From: Acidimicrobiia bacterium
GTDB lineage: Bacteria; Actinomycetota; Acidimicrobiia; IMCC26256; JAOSJL01
Direction of reading: 5' to 3'
NCBI GenBank assembly: GCA_027494115.1
Contig: JAOSJL010000001.1
Span: forward strand, 310,001-374,000
DNA length: 64,000 nt
The translations under genes and the position numbers were made by a program. Below the pieces are notes generated by a model that was given only the letters and a program-made list of their open reading frames with translations, did no database searches and was not told the DNA's origin. Below, one piece after another: positions 34,346-42,988 of the stretch; positions within the stretch are counted from its first letter, which is position 1, and each line of letters starts with the position of its first letter.

Positions 34346-35919
34346 GTTCCGACGACCACGGCGGCGCTGCCCGCACCGGCGCGAGACGCCTCTCTCGCGT
34401 GGTAGCTGGAGCGAACCAGCGGTCCGGCTTCGACGTGACTGATCCCCAGGGCATGGCCGAAGTCGGCCAGTTCGGCGAACTCGTCGGGGTGCCACCACCT
34501 GTCTACCGGTAGGTGGGCGGGCGTCGGACGCAGGTACTGACCGATCGTGACGATCTCGACACCGACATCGTTCAGGTCGACCAGTGTGGAGCGAACCTCG
34601 TCCGCTGTCTCACCCATGCCGACAACGAGACCCGACTTCGTCGTGAGACCGGCACGGACCGAGCGTGCCAGCACTGAAAGGGACCGGGCGTAGCCGGCCG
34701 ACGGACGGACCGCCCGCTGGAGGCGGGCCACCGACTCGACATTGTGGTTGAAGACATCGGGAGCCGCGTCGGTGACGGCGGCGATGGACTGCTCGTCGCC
34801 CGCCAGGTCGGAGACCAACACCTCTACGGCGGTGCTGGGCCGACGCGCCCGGATCGCGGCGATGACGTCGGCGACGTGGGCCGCCCCGCCGTCTGCGAGA
34901 TCGTCGCGGGCGACCATGGTGACGACGGCGTGCTCGAGTCCCATCCGGGCAACCGCCTCGGCGACTCTCGCCGGCTCAGAGGGATCAGGTGCTTCGGGCT
35001 TGCGCGTGTCGACGAGACAGAACCCGCACGCCCGGGTGCAACGTTCGCCGAGCACCATGAACGTGGCCGTGCCGTCCTCCCAGCATTCGTAGATGTTGGG
35101 ACATCCCGCCTCCTCGCAGACCGTGTGGAGATCGAGGTCGCGCATGGTGCTCTTGAGCGAGCGGTACTCGGAGCCGAGGCGGACCCGGACCTTCATCCAC
35201 TCGGGACGGCCGAAGTCGACGGTGGGGTCGGCGACGACACCGGCGTCTGCGAGGTCCGAGGGCCGGTGGCGCCACACAACGTCGGTGCGCTCGATCTGGT
35301 CGTGACCGAACTCCCGGCTGAACTCCTCGACCACCGTATCGGTCACGACACGCATGTCTGACGGCCCGCCGAGTGCCGCCACCGACGTGACTCCCCGATC
35401 CTGGATCCCGCACGGCACGATGTTCTCGAACATCCCGAGATCGGGGTCCACGTTGAGAGCGAAGCCGTGCCGGGTGCGGCCCTTCACCACGCGCACCCCG
35501 ATGGCCGCGATCTTCTCGTCACCGATCCACACACCGGTGTACCCGTCGCTCGTCGCCGCAGCGATTCCGAAACGCTCGAGCGCAGAGACGAGAACGCGCT
35601 CGAGCGCGCGTACATAGGCGACAACGTCGCGTGCGCCGCTCCGCCACTCGGGCAGGTCGACGATCGGGTAACCGACGAGCTGGCCGGGCCCGTGATAGGT
35701 GACGTCACCACCACGATCTGCACGCACGAGCTCCGCCCCGACATCCGCCGGGGGAACGAGTACGTGCCCGGGGTCGGCGTTCGTCCCGAGCGTGTACACG
35801 TGAGGATGCTCGAGGAGTAACAACCGGTCATCGGACGTGCGCTCGTGCCACGCGCGCTGGAGCACATCCGCCTGCGCGTACGGAACCCGTCCGAGCCATC
35901 GGACCCGGAGCCGGTTCAT
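34342..35919 (-). CDS. Fused octanoyltransferase-lipoyl synthase (LipB-LipA)
   Basis: One 525-residue chain carries both steps of endogenous lipoylation. Residues ~1-215 are LipB: RGGDVTYHGPGQLVGYPI, Lys in GDEKIAAIGVRV and catalytic Cys in NIVPCGIQDRG, moving octanoyl from ACP to lipoyl domains. Residues ~240-525 are LipA: auxiliary cluster TVCEEAGCPNIYECW, radical-SAM CTRACGFC, and terminal RSSYHA, inserting sulfur at C6 and C8. ATG 35919 overlaps the E2 stop (ATGA), coupling the modifying enzyme to its substrate. No stop or frame change separates the two halves. Confidence 0.93.
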   Translation of the reverse strand: MNRLRVRWLGRVPYAQADVLQRAWHERTSDDRLLLLEHPHVYTLGTNADPGHVLVPPADVGAELVRADRGGDVTYHGPGQLVGYPIVDLPEWRSGARDVVAYVRALERVLVSALERFGIAAATSDGYTGVWIGDEKIAAIGVRVVKGRTRHGFALNVDPDLGMFENIVPCGIQDRGVTSVAALGGPSDMRVVTDTVVEEFSREFGHDQIERTDVVWRHRPSDLADAGVVADPTVDFGRPEWMKVRVRLGSEYRSLKSTMRDLDLHTVCEEAGCPNIYECWEDGTATFMVLGERCTRACGFCLVDTRKPEAPDPSEPARVAEAVARMGLEHAVVTMVARDDLADGGAAHVADVIAAIRARRPSTAVEVLVSDLAGDEQSIAAVTDAAPDVFNHNVESVARLQRAVRPSAGYARSLSVLARSVRAGLTTKSGLVVGMGETADEVRSTLVDLNDVGVEIVTIGQYLRPTPAHLPVDRWWHPDEFAELADFGHALGISHVEAGPLVRSSYHAREASRAGAGSAAVVVGT

Positions 35920-37263
35920 TCGAGTTCCGACTCCCAGTCGCGCCCTTCCAGGATCTGCTGCATCTGGCCCAGGAACGCGGAGGCGTAAGCACCGTCGAAG
36001 GCACGATGGTCCCACGTGAGCACCAGAATCCCCGTGGCGTGGATCGCGATCGTGTCCTCGCCGTCGGGTCCCTCCACGACCACGGGGCGCTTCTTGATCC
36101 CGTCGGTCGACAGGATCGCGACCTGCGGCTGGTTGATGATCGGCAGCGTCATGTGGCTCCCGTACGGGCCCGGGTTCGTCACGGTGAATGTGCCGCCCAC
36201 GACGTCGTCGGGACCCAGACCCCCGCCGCGCGCGCGTTGCGCGAGATCACGGATCTCGCGGGCGAGGAGGCGAATGCGCTTACCGTCAGCCGCCCGCACG
36301 ACCGGCGCCACCAATCCCGCATGGTCGAGATCGACCGCGATCGACACGTTGACGTCGTGGTGGACAACGAGCGACTCACCCTCGACGCTCGCGTTGACAC
36401 GCGGCCAGTCGTCGACCGAGTCGCAGAACGCTCGCAGGACGAACGGCAGATACGTGAGCGAGAATCCCTCGCGCTGCTTCCACTCAGTGCGATGGGCCTT
36501 CCGAACACGTTCGATGCGGTCGAAATCGACCTCGACCGACGTGTAGACGTGGGCGCTCGTGGCGAGCGATCGAACCATGTGCTCGGCCGTACGGCGACGG
36601 ACGTTGTCGAACGGAACGGTCTCGTCGCCCCGGCGGACGGACGGCGCCGTGTCGGCAACAGCAGCCCTCGAACCAGGAGAGGCTTCCGGAGCCCGCATCG
36701 ACGAACCGTGTGCCTGGTCGATGTGGGGCCAGAACGTCGCGGCGGGTGATGCGTCCACCCTCGCCGGTTCCCGTGATCGTGGCGGGATCGAGACCATTCT
36801 CGGCGATGAGCCGTCGCACCACCGGTGACGTCACGGCGCCCGTCATCGCAGCCGCCGGTCGGCCGGGCTCGGGAGAGGACGGCGGCGGAGGCGGCGCGGG
36901 CTCCGGGGCGGCGCGGGCTCCGGGGCGGCGCAGGCTCCGGGGCGGCGCAGGCTCCGGGGGCGGCGCAGGCTCCGGGGCCGCGGAGGGTTCTTCCGCAACC
37001 CCCACGGCATCGCCGGGTGGTGTTGCCGCGTCGGCGTCGCCGATGACCGCGAGGCGGTCACCCACCTGCGCGGTCTCACCTTCGGGCACCAGGATCTCCG
37101 TGAGGACGCCGGACTCGGGCGACGGCACTTCGGAATCCACCTTGTCGGTGGAGACCTCGAAGAGCGGCTCGTCCTGCGCGACCGCGTCACCGGGCTGCTT
37201 GAACCAGCGCGTGATCGTACCTTCGGTGACCGTCTCACCCAATTGCGGCATCAAGACTTCCAA
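35916..37263 (-). CDS. 2-oxoacid dehydrogenase E2, dihydrolipoyl acyltransferase (one frameshift)
   Basis: E2 core of a pyruvate, 2-oxoglutarate or branched-chain dehydrogenase. Domains: lipoyl (VLMPQLGETVTEGTI, lipoylated Lys in STDKVDS), a Pro-Ala linker with DNA repeats at 36901-36969, an E1/E3-binding domain (SPVVRRLIAENGLDPATITG) and the catalytic domain with LTWDHRAFDGAYASAFL, active His and Asp. The frame breaks at ~36724-36727, where GGGG seems to hold one extra G; removing it gives DVLAHIDQAHGSSMRAPEA. Start is TTG 37263 or ATG 37251. It lies between lpd and lipB-lipA. No E1 gene is in the window, so substrate is open. Confidence 0.92.
36901..36969 (+). repeat. 17/18-bp tandem repeat encoding the E2 linker
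   Basis: Unit CTCCGGGGCGGCGCAGG: three 17-bp copies (36901, 36918, 36935) and one 18-bp copy at 36952 with five rather than four G. Only the 18-bp form keeps a clean Pro-Ala-Pro-Pro-Pro-Glu register. Three 17-bp copies shift frame and return, giving an Arg-rich patch in the linker. This fits one G lost per copy. Confidence 0.8.
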
Positions 37264-37273
37264 CGAAGATCCC

Positions 37274-38659
37274 CTAACCGTGTAGTCCGCGGCCGGTGAG
37301 GGCCATGGCGCTCTCGCCGAACAGCTCGGACAGTGTCGGGTGCGGATGCACGAACGAGGCCACCTCTTCGGGAAGTGCCTCCCAGTTCACAGCGAGATAG
37401 CCCTCCGCGAGGAGTTCCGTCGCCCAGGGACCGGCCATGTGAACGCCGAGGATCGGGCCGTCGCGTTGCGCCACGATCTTCACCAGCCCCTCCGTTTCGC
37501 CGATGATCAGCGCCCGCGAGTTGCCGGTGAAGCGGTGTTTGGACACCACGACGTCGTGGCCGGCCTCCCGGGCCTGTTCTTCGGTGAGCCCCGAGAACGC
37601 CACTTCGGGATGGCAGTAGATCCCCCAGGGGACCTTGGCGCGGTCCAGCGGCACGACGGGCTCTCCGAGAATCGTCTTGACGGCCACGATGGCCTCGGCG
37701 AAGGCCACGTGGGCCAGCGCGGGCCCGGCCACCACATCACCGACCGCATAGACACCCGGCACGCCGGTGCGCTGGTATTCATCGATCTCGATGAAACCGC
37801 CGGCGTCGACCCCGACGCCGGTGCCGTCGAGCCCGATGTTCTCCGAACGGGGCCGGCGCCCGACGCTCACGACAACCACGTCGACCGCCAGCTTGTCGGT
37901 GCCCTTCGTGTCCTCGAACGTGACAACGAGGTCGTCGCCGGATTCGACACCGTTGACCGAGACACCGGTGCGGACGTCGATCGCGCGTTTCTTGAAGGAG
38001 CGCTGCACCACCTTGGCGACGTCGATGTCGACGCCGGTGAGGATCTGAGGGAGAGCTTCGAGGACGGTGACGTCGCTTCCGAGGTCGCCGAAGAGGGAGG
38101 CGAACTCGCAGCCGATCGCGCCCCCTCCGACGATCGCGACGCGTCCGGGGACATCGACGATCTCGAGCACGTGGTCGGAGGAGAGGATTCGTTCACCGTC
38201 GAAGTCGAATCCGGGAATGGACCGGGGAGCGGAGCCTGTGGCCAGGATCACCGCGTCTCCGCGGAGTTCGGTGCCGTCGGATACCCGCACGAGACGCGCT
38301 GCGGCGTCGATCAGCTCCCCTCTACCCGGAACCACGGTGACCTTGCGGCCCTTGAGGAGCGTCTCGAGACCCCCGGTCAGACGCTCGATCACACTCTTCT
38401 TGCGTTCCTGACTCACACCGAGGTCGAGCGCGGGCTCCCCCGCGGTCACACCGAATTCGGCCGCGTTGCCCACCGTCCGGAGGACCTCGGCGGTCTGGAG
38501 CAGTTCCTTGGCCGGGATGCAGCCCTGGTGGAGACACGTGCCGCCGACCCGGCGCTCCTCGACGAGCGCGATCCGCAGACCGGCAGCGGCGCCGTAGAGA
38601 GCTGTGGCATAGCCACCAGGACCGCCACCCAACACGACGACGTCGAACTGCTCAGCGAT
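37274..38659 (-). CDS. lpd: Dihydrolipoamide dehydrogenase (E3)
   Basis: Flavoprotein reoxidising dihydrolipoyl groups with NAD. Order: FAD-binding GGGPGGYATAL, redox-active disulfide GGTCLHQGCIPAKEL, NAD-binding VAIVGGGAIGCEFASLFGDL, YAVGDV, and C-terminal HPHPTLSE with the catalytic His-Glu pair. The start is odd: GGAGGT at 38665-38670 is correctly spaced for codon 38657-38659, which reads ATC and would begin the usual AEQFDVVVLGGG. The only in-frame conventional starts are GTG 38638 or TTG 38635, inside the Rossmann strand. Heads the lpd, E2, lipB-lipA run. Confidence 0.93.
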   Translation of the reverse strand: MAEQFDVVVLGGGPGGYATALYGAAAGLRIALVEERRVGGTCLHQGCIPAKELLQTAEVLRTVGNAAEFGVTAGEPALDLGVSQERKKSVIERLTGGLETLLKGRKVTVVPGRGELIDAAARLVRVSDGTELRGDAVILATGSAPRSIPGFDFDGERILSSDHVLEIVDVPGRVAIVGGGAIGCEFASLFGDLGSDVTVLEALPQILTGVDIDVAKVVQRSFKKRAIDVRTGVSVNGVESGDDLVVTFEDTKGTDKLAVDVVVVSVGRRPRSENIGLDGTGVGVDAGGFIEIDEYQRTGVPGVYAVGDVVAGPALAHVAFAEAIVAVKTILGEPVVPLDRAKVPWGIYCHPEVAFSGLTEEQAREAGHDVVVSKHRFTGNSRALIIGETEGLVKIVAQRDGPILGVHMAGPWATELLAEGYLAVNWEALPEEVASFVHPHPTLSELFGESAMALTGRGLHG

Positions 38660-38751
38660 GACACACCTCCGTGGCGATGGTACCGACCGAATGGCCGCGC
38701 TTCGATGAAGTCGATCCTACCCCCCGATCCGGATCTCCCAGCCGAGCGGTG

Positions 38752-40362
38752 TCAGGTGAGAGCGGGTGGTGACTCGCTGTTCAGTGAACCCGCGGCGAGT
38801 GCCGTGACAACGCTACGGATCACGCTGTCTGTCTGCGGATCGTCAGGCTCGTCCGGAGGGAAATCGGGATCCCATCCAACAACGCAGTCGCGAAGTCGAT
38901 ACGGGATCCGCCGCCGGAGAACGTCTGCGGCACCCGGCTTCATCATCTGCATCGGAGCGCATCCGCTGAGAACCGACTCGGTGAGCCTGCCGGCGTCGAG
39001 TTCGTCTCCGTCCGACCACCAGACCCGAACGCGGGCTGCCCGAAGGATCCGTTCGACCGACGTAAGTCCAGGAGGCTGGTCTTCGCCCCACGGAACACCT
39101 GAGAGGTAGCACAGACCGAATCCCCACGCTCTCGTGAGCCCATCTGCCAAGGCCACGGCATCGGCGCTCTGCTCGTCGACGAGACACCAGGAAACGGACC
39201 GATCGGAAGGTCCATCGACATCAGCGAGGATCGCGTGCGCCACGTCGCGGGAGAGGTGCTCCGACGGCACAATCACCGTCAGACCGGGTGAACGCTCCGC
39301 GAGAAACCTGTCGACCGTACGGATCCACGCGTCGCGGAGGTCCCTCATGGAATCGGGAATGTCGGGGGCCAGCTCGTCGCGGATCTCGAACGCGATCCGT
39401 TCGGAATGCACATCGACCTCCTCGATGGCAACCGGGGACAAGGCCGCCGCGAACGAAACGTCCGGTGAACAACCCGCCATCGCCAGCGCCGTCATGGTAC
39501 GTAAGCACTTCTCGCACCGGCCGCAGTTGCCCGATGAGTCAGCAACCCAGCACACCTTGAGGTGCTCCAGCATCTCGGGATCATTGGCGAGACGGACCAC
39601 CTTCTCATGACGCCCGAACTCGGATCCGTAGTGGATGATCGATGTGCGCTCCGTACTCCACAGTGGATCCAGCTCGCTGTGGGAGCCGAGGGGAATCTCG
39701 TGGTCGCTTCTTTGTGTGGAGCTGATGACGACGCTGTCGAAGAGGGGCGACAACGCCAGTGCGAAGGATGCCAGAAACGTACCGTGTGTGCGGATCCACT
39801 CGGCGAGTGGGTCCAGGAACTCGCGCAGGTTCGTAGTGACGCGAACGATCGGAAGTCCGACGTTGTCGGCGAACTCCGCCGTGTCGTCCCAGGTCGACAC
39901 ACGACTCGCCGGCGAAACCCAGTGGTCGATTCCCGCCACACCGATCAGGTGCGTGAACGGCTCGATCGCCCCGGTGATGCTTTGTCCGAGCGAGAACATC
40001 GAGTCGACGCCGCGCGTGAAGAACAGTCCGCGGCCCGGGCCCCGAGGGAAACGAGGCTTCGCGGTCGGTCCACGCACGGCGATCGCCTCATGACCCCACC
40101 ACTCGTTGTAGAGGACGGCGGCACGTTGCGCTCCGTCGCGCAGGTCCGGAGAGATCGGGTCCTCGACATGAAGGTCTTCCCCCACGACCGCGGCGCCGAT
40201 GGTCGCAACCGGAATGAAGGGATTGGAACCCGGATCCACAAGTCCGACGTATTGCCGGTCGACCCCGATACGGGCATCGAAGGTCGATGACTCCGAACCG
40301 ATCTCGGCGTGCAACACGACCTCGTCGTCGGTCAGCTCGAGTCGCGTCCGGGAGATGTTCAC
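38752..40362 (-). CDS. PP-loop (QueC-like) and glycosyltransferase-like fusion, paralogue 1
   Basis: A 536-residue protein of uncharacterised type. Residues ~1-100: beta-rich N-domain with WWGHEAIAVRGP. Residues ~107-300: an adenylating PP-loop domain, GRGLFFTRGVDSMFSL at ~111-125, followed by a Cys cluster (C271, C280, C283, C286 in VCW and GNCGRCEKCLRTM) like the zinc site of QueC. Residues ~390-490: segment GFGLCYLSGVPW and VRVWWSDGDELDAGRLTESV, then SGCAPMQ, resembling the donor-binding end of GT-B enzymes. The PP-loop has TRGVDS rather than SGGVDS. Intact and longest-diverged of three paralogues (others at 42981 and 44658) in the polysaccharide region. Confidence 0.75.
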   Translation of the reverse strand: MNISRTRLELTDDEVVLHAEIGSESSTFDARIGVDRQYVGLVDPGSNPFIPVATIGAAVVGEDLHVEDPISPDLRDGAQRAAVLYNEWWGHEAIAVRGPTAKPRFPRGPGRGLFFTRGVDSMFSLGQSITGAIEPFTHLIGVAGIDHWVSPASRVSTWDDTAEFADNVGLPIVRVTTNLREFLDPLAEWIRTHGTFLASFALALSPLFDSVVISSTQRSDHEIPLGSHSELDPLWSTERTSIIHYGSEFGRHEKVVRLANDPEMLEHLKVCWVADSSGNCGRCEKCLRTMTALAMAGCSPDVSFAAALSPVAIEEVDVHSERIAFEIRDELAPDIPDSMRDLRDAWIRTVDRFLAERSPGLTVIVPSEHLSRDVAHAILADVDGPSDRSVSWCLVDEQSADAVALADGLTRAWGFGLCYLSGVPWGEDQPPGLTSVERILRAARVRVWWSDGDELDAGRLTESVLSGCAPMQMMKPGAADVLRRRIPYRLRDCVVGWDPDFPPDEPDDPQTDSVIRSVVTALAAGSLNSESPPALT

Positions 40363-40415
40363 GCGGTGATCGCCTTCGAACGTGGTGACCGTTCGACCGA
40401 CGCGACCACGTCACC

Positions 40416-40505
40416 TCACCGCGCCACGGTGATCTGTAGGGCGAAGGCGGCCAGGATCGCGAGCCCACAGATCAGCGCGAGGACAACGAGCATCCGTGTG
40501 CTCAC
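40416..40505 (-). CDS. 29-residue single-TM miniprotein
   Basis: GTG at 40503-40505 overlaps the TGA of the GT2-pyruvyltransferase gene (40502-40504), and translation ends at TGA 40416-40418. The product starts STRM, has one hydrophobic helix (LVVLALICGLAILAAFAL) and ends QITVAR, giving an N-in or N-out anchor with an Arg at the end. The stop-start overlap and clean helix support reality; at 29 residues gene callers will usually miss it. Function unknown; it could anchor or regulate the neighbouring transferase. Confidence 0.55.
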   Translation of the reverse strand: MSTRMLVVLALICGLAILAAFALQITVAR

Positions 40506-42988
40506 GATCGCGTCCTCGCGGTGGACGTGGTCATGTCGAGTGCGGAGGAGAACGCTTCCCGATAGAAGGCGTCCGCCGTGGAGGCGTCGACGACCGATGG
40601 TCGACGCTCCAACGCGGAGCCGACGATCTCGAGACGCCTCTCGATCTCGCTGCGGTCCACCGCGTCATTGATGTCGACGGTGAACTCCTCGGGAAGGGCC
40701 GCCAGGCGACGAAGCCCCTCGGCCTTGTGGCGGTAGTAGTCGGAGGACACGAACAGCAGAGTCGGTGTGCGCTGCTCCACGGCGAACAAAGCCGCATGGT
40801 ACGAGTGCACGAGTGCAGCGTTGGCCCTGCCGAGTACGGCCGCCAGCAGCCCAGGGTCGTGATGGCATTCGAGAACCCGCCATGCGGCGTTCCGGGCGGT
40901 CGCGCCGTGACCCATCCGCGCCAGGGAGATGGCCTCTGCCAGCGGAGGTGTCTCGGAGGTGGTGATCCCCAACACCGCAGCGTCGCGCCCCCAGGCAACC
41001 TCGTCGACCAGTGCCGCGAATGCCTCGACGGCCGCGTCGTCGAGGCCGACGTACCCGGCCTGGCGAATGTGGACGGCCACGAAGCTGTCGGCAGGTTCCA
41101 GGCCGACGACCCGAAGCGATCTCTCGACCTCGTCCGCGTCGGCCGGCGGGAACGCTGACGCGTCATCGCCGACCACGGTGACATGGTCGGGTGTGAGGTC
41201 GTGGCGCCGGAGAAGATCAGCCGATTCCGGGTCGCGGAGCGCGAAGACACGCGAACGGGCGATGAGGTAGCCGACGACCCGGAGGTCGAGGTCGTCCTCC
41301 CCTTCGGCGAAGGGCCCCACCCCCTGGCCGGTGCACACGACCGGCACACCGACGACACCGGCGGCCGCCGCCAGGGCGGAACGTCGCACCGCGTGGTCGA
41401 CCCACACCGAGTTGAGGAATCCACCACCGCTGATCACGACCAGCGAGTAGCCGGAGAGATCGATGCTAGGTGAGTCTGACGTGCCGATACCCGACACTTC
41501 CACGATCTTGTCGGCCAGTGACTCGTCGGGACATCCCGACCGGACTGCGTTCGGATCGAGCCCGGCCACGACGTCGGACAGCGTTCCCGCCCAGACCGCA
41601 TGGTCGACCAACGTGCCGCTGTCATCGTGTCGCAGGTCGCCATCGGTCACGAGGTCGATCCGTGCCCGGGGGACGCACTGGAGGATCCGTTGGATGACGG
41701 CCGTGGCCATGGCGTCGTCGCCGGCGTTTCCGGAATCCCCCGACGACACGACCAGGACGCGGGAACCGGCCACGCCCTCCGGTGTCGTGTCGACGTCGGC
41801 CAGCATCTCGATGAGAGCGGGACGCATCGCCATCGCCGCAGGAGTCGCCCACACAGGACCGGTGGCCGGGTGGGCGGCGAGCACGGCCATGTCGTCAGGG
41901 CTCGCACCACCGTCGCTGCGGTACGCGCGTTCGAGGCGACGGAGCGGGACGCGGCTGTCACCCGTCATGCCGATGTAGCTGGTGTCGAGAATTCTGTAGC
42001 GACCGACGACCGTGGGTACGAACGCCAGAAGCTCCCCGAGGCGGCCGAGCCGGGTGACGAGCTCGTAGTCGTCGTAGCTGTGCAGGAGGGGATCGAGCGT
42101 GTAGCCGCCGAGTTTCCTGAGCACGGCGACGTCGACGACAGCCATCGAGTCGATGTAGTTGCCGATGGACAACGCTGCGGTGGGTGGCTCGTTCGATGCC
42201 GGGATGAATTCGCTGCCGTCGGGACGGGCCTTGATCACGTTGCCGTAGGCGAAGGCGCTCTCCCACTCGCGGGCCACGCTGTAGAGCGCGTCGACGCCAT
42301 CGGGAAAGCCGACGTTGTCGGCGTCGAGTACGAAGGCGTGCGATGTCGCGCACACCTGGAGCAGCACGTTGCGAGCCCGCGACAGCGTGAGGTTGAGAGG
42401 AGAACGGATCACCCGTACACGGGAATCCGAGTGGGTGAGTCGGGCGAGAAGCTCCGGGGTCTCGTCCGTCGAACAATCGTCGAGAACGAGGACCTCGCCC
42501 TGGAGGTTTCGGGGTTGCGCATCGAGGATCGTCAACGAGCTCGCGACCGACTCCTCCAGAAAACCCGCGTGGTTCCAGGTGATCGTGATGATGCTCAGGC
42601 CCGGGGTCAGCGGCCCGTCGTGGCCGTGTTCCTTGATCAGCCGCTCCGCCGCCTCGTCGCGGCGCTGGCCTGCTCCGGCGACACGTGTGAGCGCGCCCTC
42701 CTCACGAACCGTGGCATCCAGGCGGTGGAGTTCCTCACCCTCGTCCCGGAGTAGTTGCTCGAGACGCTCTGCGCTCTCGTTCAGGTCCGCCACACCCCCC
42801 GGCCCCGCGACATTGCTGCGAAGGTCCTGGATTTCCGCCTCGATACGTGCGAGCGAGGCCGCAGTCTCCGCAAGGCGAGCGCGCATCTCTTCGCCTTCTG
42901 CGTGGAGGGCGTCGATACGTGCCGGAGCCGCCTTCGTACGGCCCAGCCACTGACGCATACGGCTCATGCGGCGCGACCACTCAGCCAT
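40502..42988 (-). CDS. Coiled-coil, GT2 glycosyltransferase and polysaccharide pyruvyltransferase fusion
   Basis: ATG 42988 overlaps the paralogue-2 stop by 8 nt and gives 828 residues. Residues ~20-110: coiled coil (AEGEEMRARLAETAASLARI). Residues ~130-360: GT2 GT-A domain (LSIITITWNHAGFLEESVAS, LVLDDCSTDETPE, FVLDADNVGF). Residues ~400-800: a polysaccharide-pyruvyltransferase-like domain (VVSSGDSGNAGDDAMA, VVISGGGFLNSVW, TGQGVGPFAEG, VHSYHAALFA with the family His). One chain could add a sugar and pyruvylate it. A 29-residue membrane miniprotein is coupled downstream. Confidence 0.85.
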   Translation of the reverse strand: MAEWSRRMSRMRQWLGRTKAAPARIDALHAEGEEMRARLAETAASLARIEAEIQDLRSNVAGPGGVADLNESAERLEQLLRDEGEELHRLDATVREEGALTRVAGAGQRRDEAAERLIKEHGHDGPLTPGLSIITITWNHAGFLEESVASSLTILDAQPRNLQGEVLVLDDCSTDETPELLARLTHSDSRVRVIRSPLNLTLSRARNVLLQVCATSHAFVLDADNVGFPDGVDALYSVAREWESAFAYGNVIKARPDGSEFIPASNEPPTAALSIGNYIDSMAVVDVAVLRKLGGYTLDPLLHSYDDYELVTRLGRLGELLAFVPTVVGRYRILDTSYIGMTGDSRVPLRRLERAYRSDGGASPDDMAVLAAHPATGPVWATPAAMAMRPALIEMLADVDTTPEGVAGSRVLVVSSGDSGNAGDDAMATAVIQRILQCVPRARIDLVTDGDLRHDDSGTLVDHAVWAGTLSDVVAGLDPNAVRSGCPDESLADKIVEVSGIGTSDSPSIDLSGYSLVVISGGGFLNSVWVDHAVRRSALAAAAGVVGVPVVCTGQGVGPFAEGEDDLDLRVVGYLIARSRVFALRDPESADLLRRHDLTPDHVTVVGDDASAFPPADADEVERSLRVVGLEPADSFVAVHIRQAGYVGLDDAAVEAFAALVDEVAWGRDAAVLGITTSETPPLAEAISLARMGHGATARNAAWRVLECHHDPGLLAAVLGRANAALVHSYHAALFAVEQRTPTLLFVSSDYYRHKAEGLRRLAALPEEFTVDINDAVDRSEIERRLEIVGSALERRPSVVDASTADAFYREAFSSALDMTTSTARTRS

